From Persicirhabdus sediminis (GTDB taxonomy: Bacteria; Verrucomicrobiota; Verrucomicrobiia; Verrucomicrobiales; Akkermansiaceae): a stretch of 64,000 nucleotides of DNA. The notes beneath the pieces are model-generated. The model was not told the origin of the DNA. It saw nothing but the letters and a program-made list of their open reading frames with translations, and ran no database searches. Below, in pieces: positions 32,111-38,823 of this stretch. Each line of letters opens with the position of its first letter. Within the stretch, counting starts at the first letter, position 1. The stretch covers positions 1 to 64,000 of the forward strand of contig NZ_JAENIM010000039.1 in NCBI RefSeq assembly GCF_016595495.1. The letters are read 5' to 3'. A program made the position numbers and the translations under genes.

Positions 32111-32794
32111 TTAATCTGACCAGCGTCCGCTAACAGTAGGCAGGCGACCTTGGCCAACTACGGTGTAGTCGGTTTTTCCCTCAGCGCCAATCAATGGCAT
32201 GCCGAGCGCTCTTTTCCAGTACGCGCTCATGCTTTCAGCTGTGTGGCACCCCCAGCTCTGGCAGTGGGCATTTTTGGCAAATACTCGGCGGCTGATTTTT
32301 TTCAAATCGTTCTGATGGATCCATGCCTTGCTGGCGCCCATGATCTGGTTGCTGTAGTCGAGCACCCAACAGTATTTGTTGGAGTGGCCAAAGAAATCAA
32401 ATGACACTACTGATTTTGACGGGCGTCGGTTGATCGCGCTGATTGCTTCGCCGCCGCCGCTAACCCAAACCAGTTGGGCTCCGTATTTTACCGCTAGGTC
32501 GTTGATCCAGCTGGTATATGGCTTGCCGTCTTCGCGGCCACGGGTGGTGTAGCCAGGTTTGTAGACGATCCAGATAATTTTTGCGCTGTCACCATAGGCT
32601 TTGTTAATCTCGGTCATGCGCAGCGTGGAGGCGCGGACAAAGTTTCCCCACCAGCGGTCGTGTTGGTCACGTTTGACGCGAAGATCTTCCCATTGCCTCA
32701 GGGCGGGGCCACCACATAAAATAACATGCTCACCACCCCGGACACTAGTCAGGGCAATGAGGAAAAATAGAAAACTAAGCAGTCGCGCATTCAT
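32111..32794 (-). CDS. Secreted protein with caspase-like His/Cys pattern, function unknown
   Basis: The product has 227 residues with a signal peptide MNARLLSFLFFLIALTSVRG. The core has alternating strands and helices: IIWIVYKPGYT, QLVWVSGGGEA, VVSFDFFGHSN and CQSWGCHTAESM. The GHS followed some 50 residues later by a Cys-containing SWGCHT resembles the His/Cys dyad region of caspase-like (clan CD) peptidases or related bacterial domains, but I cannot confirm this. Two further Cys residues may form disulfides. Its stop lies 40 bases upstream of the Ntn-hydrolase start, so the two may be cotranscribed. Confidence 0.6.
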   Translation of the reverse strand: MNARLLSFLFFLIALTSVRGGEHVILCGGPALRQWEDLRVKRDQHDRWWGNFVRASTLRMTEINKAYGDSAKIIWIVYKPGYTTRGREDGKPYTSWINDLAVKYGAQLVWVSGGGEAISAINRRPSKSVVSFDFFGHSNKYCWVLDYSNQIMGASKAWIHQNDLKKISRRVFAKNAHCQSWGCHTAESMSAYWKRALGMPLIGAEGKTDYTVVGQGRLPTVSGRWSD

Positions 32795-33371
32795 GGATTT
32801 ACTATCCGCTAGGGTCTCCTCGCTGTCCAGAAATTGTTTCTAGCTACTCTGTGTTAGCTAAATTCATTTTGCCGAGCATTAGCTGGCCATCGCTACAGCT
32901 GGGGGATTTAGCTGGCTAGGGTTTTCAGCTAGTCATTAGTTAGTTCGGCTGGCTATCTATTTATGCGTGAGGATAAAGTGCTGGATTTGAAGCTAGTTGG
33001 GCTAACGAATTCACGGACTGAAATTACTTATTAAGCGGTCCATTTTCTGGCGTGAAATGTGATTATTTGCTTTGGCTGCAGACTTAATTATTTAGGTGCC
33101 CCGCGCAATCTGTCGCACGGGCTTGTCTTTGGTTTGCTTCTGTCAGTTGAGTGTAATCCTTCGTAAGAATATCAGCTAGGTGAAATGGCCTGTTATCTTA
33201 GCTAACAATGGAAAAACGATCACTTGTTGCAATATACCCACATTGTTTGACGTAGCCTTGGCACAAGAGTCGGACATGCATTTTTTGAAAATCTGCACCG
33301 TAGACTTTGCTAGGCTGATAATGAAGCTGTCTAGTTATATGAATCTCAAGATTTTGATAGATACCCAATTT
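32795..33371. other. Intergenic gap before the sulfatase
   Basis: An open frame runs upstream of the sulfatase to 33180, but its first 64 codons resemble no sulfatase and precede a perfect signal peptide, so I leave them untranslated. The rest is AT-rich with many AGCTGG/AGCTAG words (32875-32955). I see no RNA gene or terminator. The two flanking genes diverge, so promoters for both probably lie here. Confidence 0.4.
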
Positions 33372-34976
33372 ATGAAAAAGATGAAACTTAAATCAGTACT
33401 GGCATCATTATTTATGTGTTTGTCGGCAACTGCTGCAGATAGACCTAATATTTTATTCATTCTAACTGATGATCAAACTATCTATGATTTGAAGGCCTAT
33501 GATGAAAAATCGCCATTACAAAGCCCTGTGCTCGATAAGTTAGCGGCTGAAGGAATGGTAATCGACGGCGCCTATCATATGGGTGCGAACAAGGGAGCTG
33601 TTTGTACACCTTCGCGTCACATGATCATGTCTGGCCGCAGTGTGTGGAGAATCCCAACTGGCGTGAAGAGTCTGATGGGAAATGCTTCAGCTGAAGAAAA
33701 AGAGCAGGTTTGCCCAAGTGATCTAGAAAACAATACCATAGCCGCTGTGTTCAACCGAGCTGGCTATGATACCATGCGTACTTGTAAAAAAGGCAACAGC
33801 TATTCGGCTGCTAACAAGCAGTTCACCATCTGCCACGATGTCACGAAACGCGGTGGAACCGATGAATCTGGGAGTGCTTGGCATGCCGAGAGAGTGCTGG
33901 ATTATTTGAACGACCGTGAGCAGAGTACGGAGAAAAAACCATTCCTCATCTACTACGGGTTTTCCCACCCGCACGATCCTCGTGAAGGCAAGTCTGAGCT
34001 GCTAGCTAACTACGGTGCCTTCAATCACCGCGATAAAACAACTCCGCCTGCATTGAATCCAAAAATGCCAGCGCTGCCGGTAAATTACCTAGACGCGCAC
34101 CCGTTTGAGCATGGCCATATTGGTTGCCGCGACGAGATTAACGCTGCTGGTGTGTGGAGAAATCGCGATGTTGCGACGATTCGTAACGAGAACGGACGCG
34201 AGCTAGCTTGTAGTGAAAACATCGATATCCAAATTGGTCGAGTATTAGACAAGCTGGAAGCGATGGGTGAGCTCGACAATACCTACATCATTTACACCGC
34301 GGACCACGGTATCGCCATTGGGCGTCACGGTCTGCAGGGTAAGCAGAACCTCTACGAGCACAGTTTGCGTGTACCAATGATTGTTAAAGGCCCTGGCATC
34401 CCAGCTGGCTCACGAGCTCAAGGCAACGTCTATCTGATGGATGTTTTAAGCACACTCTGTGATATGGCGGGCATCCCTGCGCCAGATACAAATGAAGGTA
34501 TCAGCTTCAAACCAGTTCTCGAAGGTAAGAAAGATACTGTGCGCGACAGCCTCTACGGTGTTTACTGTGGCGGAACCAAGCCGGGCATTCGCAGCGTACG
34601 TAAAGGTGACTGGAAGCTGATCCAGTATGATGGCATTGGTGGCACTGTACAAGAAACTCAGCTGTTCAATTTGGCTGAAAACCCACATGAGCTGCTAAAA
34701 GAGCACCATGCTGCTGAGCTGGTAAAAGCCATTGGCAATACACCATCCAAGAATCAAGTGAACCTAGCTGATGATCCTGCCTATGCAGCCAAGCTGAAAG
34801 AAATGGAAGAGCTGCTTCTTACAGAAATGCGCAAGCATGATGATCCTTATCGCATGTGGAACCAGCCAGACGAAGCATTGGTGAATAGAGAGACTGTAAT
34901 CGCGGATTACAAAAAATCACTGGAAACACAAAAGAACAAATCAAAGACTAAAGGGAAAAAAGGCGCTAAGAAATAG
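33372..34976 (+). CDS. Secreted sulfatase (formylglycine-dependent)
   Basis: The product has 534 residues from the ATG at 33372, starting MKKMKLKSVLASLFMCLSATAA (signal peptide). ADRPNILFILTDDQ gives the first metal-binding aspartates. The formylglycine site is VCTPSRHMIMSGR (C-x-P-S-R), and later TADHGIAIGRHGLQGK supplies metal and sulfate ligands. It belongs to the type I sulfatases, probably acting on sulfated polysaccharide, as expected for marine Verrucomicrobia. The C-terminus is lysine-rich (KSKTKGKKGAKK). Activation would need an FGE-type or anaerobic maturase; none is clearly present here. Confidence 0.92.
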   Translation: MKKMKLKSVLASLFMCLSATAADRPNILFILTDDQTIYDLKAYDEKSPLQSPVLDKLAAEGMVIDGAYHMGANKGAVCTPSRHMIMSGRSVWRIPTGVKSLMGNASAEEKEQVCPSDLENNTIAAVFNRAGYDTMRTCKKGNSYSAANKQFTICHDVTKRGGTDESGSAWHAERVLDYLNDREQSTEKKPFLIYYGFSHPHDPREGKSELLANYGAFNHRDKTTPPALNPKMPALPVNYLDAHPFEHGHIGCRDEINAAGVWRNRDVATIRNENGRELACSENIDIQIGRVLDKLEAMGELDNTYIIYTADHGIAIGRHGLQGKQNLYEHSLRVPMIVKGPGIPAGSRAQGNVYLMDVLSTLCDMAGIPAPDTNEGISFKPVLEGKKDTVRDSLYGVYCGGTKPGIRSVRKGDWKLIQYDGIGGTVQETQLFNLAENPHELLKEHHAAELVKAIGNTPSKNQVNLADDPAYAAKLKEMEELLLTEMRKHDDPYRMWNQPDEALVNRETVIADYKKSLETQKNKSKTKGKKGAKK

Positions 34977-35015
34977 TAAGCCATTGATCCCCTGATCACT
35001 GAAAGCTCCCAAACT

Positions 35016-35057
35016 AACGCAGTTCTATCAGCCTCGTGCTGGTGGGCTGCGTTTTTT
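35016..35057 (+). terminator. Intrinsic terminator of the sulfatase gene
   Basis: AACGCAG (35016-35022) pairs with CTGCGTT (35047-35053), with inner pairing around a CAGCC...GGTGGG stretch, and a run of seven T follows. Confidence 0.8.
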
Positions 35058-35192
35058 TGTTACCAGCACATCCAGCTGGCGTTGATCCTTGGTTTAGCTA
35101 TGGGCGGCTGAATGATACCTCTTTGATTGAGAATTGCTGCCTGATGTTTGCTTGTTGATTGCGCATTGGGAAAATTGCGACATGTTTCGGGC

Positions 35193-35654
35193 ATGGCTTT
35201 TAGTGAATATACACCAGCGGCTGAGGCTAGCTGGAGGGTAGCGAGTGGTGAAAATGATGATCTGGTCACCCAGGTGAAATATCGTGCCGACTTGGCTGAT
35301 TTTTCCCAAAAGAACGAACTCGCGCACCGTATGACGGTGAGCTGGACTTACGATGTCGATGAGGACGAAGAGACCATGGGGCTACCAAATACTGCCCAGC
35401 TGGCATTGATGCGTGAGTTTGAGGCCAAGCTAACATTGGCATTAGAGGAGGCCATGCTTGGTGTGTTAGCTTTCACATTCACCCGCAATGGTCAGCGCGA
35501 TTTTGATTACTATGTCGGAAACCTTGAGCTGCTAGAAACACTGGTGAACAAGGAATTCGAAGCCGGTTTGCCTATCCAGCTATCCATCCACGACGACGCC
35601 GACTGGGCCGAGTACGAGCACATGCTCGCAGGCGTGCAGAAGAGTGAAGATTAA
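35193..35654 (+). CDS. DUF695-type protein
   Basis: The product has 153 residues from the ATG at 35193 (MAFSEYTPAAEASWRVASGE); the longer frame from 35148 adds 15 unrelated residues. The sequence around MTVSWTYDVDEDEETMGLP and RDFDYYVGN matches the DUF695 family, whose role is unknown. It is acidic and cytoplasmic. Its last codons and stop lie inside the 31-bp interspersed repeat (35638-35668), so the C-terminal KSED is encoded by repeat sequence. Confidence 0.75.
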   Translation: MAFSEYTPAAEASWRVASGENDDLVTQVKYRADLADFSQKNELAHRMTVSWTYDVDEDEETMGLPNTAQLALMREFEAKLTLALEEAMLGVLAFTFTRNGQRDFDYYVGNLELLETLVNKEFEAGLPIQLSIHDDADWAEYEHMLAGVQKSED

Positions 35655-35668
35655 AGAGAGAAGAGTAA
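35638..35668 (-). repeat. 31-bp interspersed repeat, copy 2 (inverted)
   Basis: This stretch is the reverse complement of 9102-9132 with one mismatch (30 of 31). It overlaps the stop codon of the DUF695 gene. It reads AGAAGAGTGAAG... on the plus strand. Confidence 0.85.
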
Positions 35669-35715
35669 AATTCTTGTTTGCTAGATTTATAGCGAGATGA
35701 TGGCTTAGTGATTTT

Positions 35716-36072
35716 CTAATCATTCAGCTTCTTTACTATAGTGGTGAGAATGGCGATCATCTGGCTAGATTCCTCGAGTAGATCTTTGAGCTGTGACTCA
35801 GGAATCAGATTGCATTTGATTAACAAGCGCAGCCAGTAGTTCGTCTCTCTGGATTCTTTGCAGGCAATATACATCTTTGCACGGTAATCTTTCCTGCTCT
35901 GGCTGGCTTGTGCTTCTTCTATGTTAGCTCCAATAGAGGTTCCCGAGCGTAATAGCTGGTCTGCTAGTGTGCGTGAAATGCCAGCCGTCTTTTGCAGCTT
36001 ACTGCAGAGATTGACGATGCGTGCGGCGAAGTCAAAGCTACGTTCACAAAGCCCTTGTGGTTGAGCATTCAT
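35716..36072 (-). CDS. Four-helix-bundle protein (S23/IVP family)
   Basis: The product has 118 residues. The family is the 23S rRNA intervening-sequence-encoded four-helix bundle, also related to the Avd accessory proteins of diversity-generating retroelements. The signature SGTSIGANIEEAQASQSRKDYRAKMYIACKE is well conserved, and the C-terminus is the usual leucine-rich helix. These basic proteins probably bind nucleic acid; the exact role is unknown. No reverse transcriptase or rRNA is nearby, so it is a stand-alone copy. It is framed by related CACTCTTC-type repeats at 35638-35668 and 36237-36274. Confidence 0.88.
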   Translation of the reverse strand: MNAQPQGLCERSFDFAARIVNLCSKLQKTAGISRTLADQLLRSGTSIGANIEEAQASQSRKDYRAKMYIACKESRETNYWLRLLIKCNLIPESQLKDLLEESSQMIAILTTIVKKLND

Positions 36073-36236
36073 ATCCAGCTAGATTGCCACACAGCTGGCT
36101 GAAAATCAAATGGATGCAACATTTACATGCTTAGCTACATAGGAGGATAGAAAATTCCGCTAGGTACACTTTTCGCTCCCTAGCAATGATATCATGCGCC
36201 GAGAATCCAGCGAATGCTATCTAACGAGGTAAAGTG

Positions 36237-36274
36237 TTTCACTCTTCAACCTTTTCTCTTCACTCTTCAAACTC
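36237..36274 (+). repeat. CACTCTTC-type repeat, diverged copy 3
   Basis: TTTCACTCTTC, then TTCTCTTCACTCTTC, follows the pattern of the repeat at 9102-9132 but with a different centre. It overlaps the 3' end of ruvC. Confidence 0.6.
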
Positions 36275-36770
36275 TCGTGCGTTTGAGTACGCTGGCTTTG
36301 ATTGGGTCGCTGGCGCTGAGGTGGGCTAGGCCGATGGCTAGGGCGTCGGCGGCATCGTGGGGCGGCGTTTCTGCTAGCCCTAGCAGTGCGCGCACCATGA
36401 AGGCTACTTGTTGTTTGTCGGCGGTGCCTTTGCCGGTGATGGCTTGTTTCACCTTTTTGGGGGAATACTCGTAACAGGTGATGCCTTGGCGAGCGGCGGA
36501 GATTAGGGCGGCGGCTCGCGCAGCGCCCATGGAGATGGCGGTGCGGTGAGATTGCACAAAGATGATGCCTTCTACGGCGACTTCGTCCGGCTGGTATTTT
36601 TGAATCAAACCGTCGATGCCCTGTGATACTCCAGCCAGCGCGGCTGACTGGGGGAGGCGCTGCGGCATCGAGATGACACCGTAGTCGTGAACTTTTTGTT
36701 TTAGATGATCGCCTTCTAACACAGCGTAGCCGGTATTGCGCACAGCTGGGTCGATAGAGAGGACGATCAT
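36267..36770 (-). CDS. ruvC: Holliday-junction resolvase RuvC
   Basis: The product has 167 residues, typical of the family. It cleaves four-way junctions made during recombination, normally with RuvAB. The RNase H-like active site is visible: Asp in LSIDPAVRNTGYAVL, Glu in DEVAVEGIIF, and the late HDAADALAIGLAH. The conserved SPKKVKQAITGKGTADKQQV lies between them. ruvA and ruvB are not adjacent. It is downstream of the helicase gene, with 18 bases between them, so the two are probably one transcript. Confidence 0.95.
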   Translation of the reverse strand: MIVLSIDPAVRNTGYAVLEGDHLKQKVHDYGVISMPQRLPQSAALAGVSQGIDGLIQKYQPDEVAVEGIIFVQSHRTAISMGAARAAALISAARQGITCYEYSPKKVKQAITGKGTADKQQVAFMVRALLGLAETPPHDAADALAIGLAHLSASDPIKASVLKRTRV

Positions 36771-36788
36771 GGTTTTTCCAGCTAGATG

Positions 36789-37988
36789 TTAGCGGCGACG
36801 GCGGCGTGGAGCTGCTGGGCGCTTCTTGCGGATTGGGCGAGCTGGCTTGTCGTCTAGCAGAGCGGTGTAGGCGTAGTCGAATCCATCAATTTTCTCGCGC
36901 ATGATTTTTTTGCCAACGAAGTTTTCCACGGCTACAGCGAAGTCGAGTTCGTCAGCGGTTAGGATCGTATAGGCATCACCTTCAGCTTGGGCGCGGCCTG
37001 TACGGCCGATACGGTGGACGTAATCTTCAGCATTTTCTGGCACACGGTAGTTGATGACGTGTGAGACGCCTGAGATATCGATGCCGCGGGCGGCAACGTC
37101 GGTGGCGACGAGGATGTTGTAGTCACCATCTTTGAATCCTTTGAGCGCTTTCATGCGGTCACTCTGTTTGATGTCTGAGTGCATCACAGTCACCTTGTCG
37201 AGGCCATTTTGCGTGAGCATCTGTGAGACACTATCAGCTTCGCGGCGGGTGCGAGTGAAGATCATGATAGAGTGGAAATCGTCTTTGGCGATGAGGGCGA
37301 TGAGCAGCTCGTCTCGCTGGTCCATGGAGACTGGATAGAAGGCGTGTTTGACGGTGGCGGCCACTTCACGTCTAGCAACGGTGATTTCTGTTGGATCTGT
37401 GAGGCACCACTGGGCGAAGGTTGACAGCGCTGGTGGCATGGTGGCTGAGAAGAAGAGTGTCTGGCGGCCTTCCCACGGGCAGAGTGCTACGATCTTGCGC
37501 ACAGCTGGCATGAAGCCCATGTCTAGCATGCGGTCTACTTCATCGAGGATGAGGCATTTGATTTCACCAAAGCGCATGGTGGCACGGAAGAAGTGGTCGA
37601 GCAGGCGGCCAGGGCAGGCGACAACGATGTCGGCACCATTTTTCATTTGCTCGTCTTGTTTGCCGTAGCCGACACCACCGTGGATGAGGGCGACTTTGAG
37701 ACCTGTGTGTTTGCCGTATTTTTCAAACTGCTCAGCGACTTGATGGGCAAGTTCGCGAGTTGGCTCGAGCACGAGGATCTGTGGTTTGCCGAGTGGCTTG
37801 ATACGGGAAAGTGACGGCAACGCAAACGCTGCGGTTTTTCCTGTACCTGTTTGAGATGCTCCAATTACGTCTTTACCTTCTAGGCAGATAGGAATTGCCT
37901 TAGCTTGAATCTCGGTCGGAGATTCGTAGCCAGATTCGGTAATAGCGCGTAGTACATCTTCTGAGAGGCCCAATTCGGCGAAAGTCAT
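36789..37988 (-). CDS. DEAD-box ATP-dependent RNA helicase (RhlE-like)
   Basis: The product has 399 residues. Motifs in order: the Q motif around GYESPTEIQAKAIP, GASQTGTGKTAAF (I), EPTRELAHQV (Ia), LILDEVDRMLD (II, with DEVD in place of DEAD), FFSATMP (III), ATDVAARGIDI (V) and HRIGRTGRA (VI). The C-terminus is a short basic tail (RPIRKKRPAAPRRRRR) for RNA binding, as in RhlE. It unwinds short duplexes in rRNA or mRNA. It is followed closely by ruvC. Confidence 0.94.
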   Translation of the reverse strand: MTFAELGLSEDVLRAITESGYESPTEIQAKAIPICLEGKDVIGASQTGTGKTAAFALPSLSRIKPLGKPQILVLEPTRELAHQVAEQFEKYGKHTGLKVALIHGGVGYGKQDEQMKNGADIVVACPGRLLDHFFRATMRFGEIKCLILDEVDRMLDMGFMPAVRKIVALCPWEGRQTLFFSATMPPALSTFAQWCLTDPTEITVARREVAATVKHAFYPVSMDQRDELLIALIAKDDFHSIMIFTRTRREADSVSQMLTQNGLDKVTVMHSDIKQSDRMKALKGFKDGDYNILVATDVAARGIDISGVSHVINYRVPENAEDYVHRIGRTGRAQAEGDAYTILTADELDFAVAVENFVGKKIMREKIDGFDYAYTALLDDKPARPIRKKRPAAPRRRRR

Positions 37989-38160
37989 AAGAGCGGACTA
38001 TAGGTTTGTGGCCGATGAGTCAAGAGCCATAAAAGACGTACGTTCACTGATTTGTTTCCCTCGCTGGGCGGTAATGAGCAGATTTTTAGTAAAGAAATCC
38101 GTAAAAGTTATACGAATTGCTTGTAGTTAGTAGGGCTGCATGTGGTATATAGTCATTGTA

Positions 38161-38823
38161 ATGGCAGAGGAGAAAAAGCATAGTGATGATGCAATTCTGA
38201 AAGACGGGTACGCAAAGACCCGCAAGAGCTTGATTGCGCGTCTCGATAACTGGGAGGATCAACGGACGTGGGATGAGTTTTACCAGACGTATTGGAAATT
38301 GATTTATTCGGTGGCGATTAAGGCGGGACTGCGCTCGGAAGAAGCATTTGACGTCGTACAGGAAACGATTCTCTCTATCGCTAAGCAGAGCAAAAAGAAT
38401 ATGTATGACCCAGAAAAAGGGTCATTCAAATCATGGCTGATGAACATGACTCGCTGGCGAATTAATGATCAATTCCGTAAGCGTAAAAAAGACACCGCCA
38501 TGACTTTTGATGAGTTTGGTGATGAATCACGCAAGACCGCTGTGATTGAGCGCGTAGAAGATCCGAAGGGAGAAACTCTGGAACGCTTGTGGGAAGTTGA
38601 GTGGAAGAAGAACCTGGCTGACGCAGCTCTGGTGAAAGTGAAAGCTCAAGTGTCTCCAAGACAATATCAGATTTTTGACTATTATGTGATACGCCAGTGG
38701 GATGCCGATAAAGTGCAATCTCAGCTCGGTGTTAGTATGTCGCAAGTTTACTTGGCCAAACACCGAGTAGGGCGTCTACTGAAAAAAGAGTTAGCTAAGC
38801 TGCAAGAAGACGACGATGCGTAA
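38161..38823 (+). CDS. ECF-like RNA polymerase sigma factor
   Basis: The product has 220 residues from the ATG at 38161 (MAEEKKHSDDAILKDG). Region 2 is TYWKLIYSVAIKAGLRSEEAFDVVQETILSIA, and WLMNMTRWRINDQFRKR is the region 2.4 helix. Region 4 ends SQLGVSMSQVYLAKHRVGRLLKKEL. This group of sigma factors is common in Planctomycetes and Verrucomicrobia beside Ser/Thr kinases. Its stop overlaps the start of the kinase gene by 8 bases (ATG at 38816), so the kinase is translationally coupled and probably controls it. Confidence 0.87.
   Translation: MAEEKKHSDDAILKDGYAKTRKSLIARLDNWEDQRTWDEFYQTYWKLIYSVAIKAGLRSEEAFDVVQETILSIAKQSKKNMYDPEKGSFKSWLMNMTRWRINDQFRKRKKDTAMTFDEFGDESRKTAVIERVEDPKGETLERLWEVEWKKNLADAALVKVKAQVSPRQYQIFDYYVIRQWDADKVQSQLGVSMSQVYLAKHRVGRLLKKELAKLQEDDDA

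Noticed and set aside
33180-33371. Upstream extension of the sulfatase reading frame
   Set aside because: The 64 extra residues precede a textbook signal peptide at 33372 and show no sulfatase similarity, so the later ATG is preferred.
35716-36072. Diversity-generating retroelement around the Avd-like four-helix bundle
   Set aside because: No reverse transcriptase, template repeat or variable repeat can be seen within the surrounding sequence.
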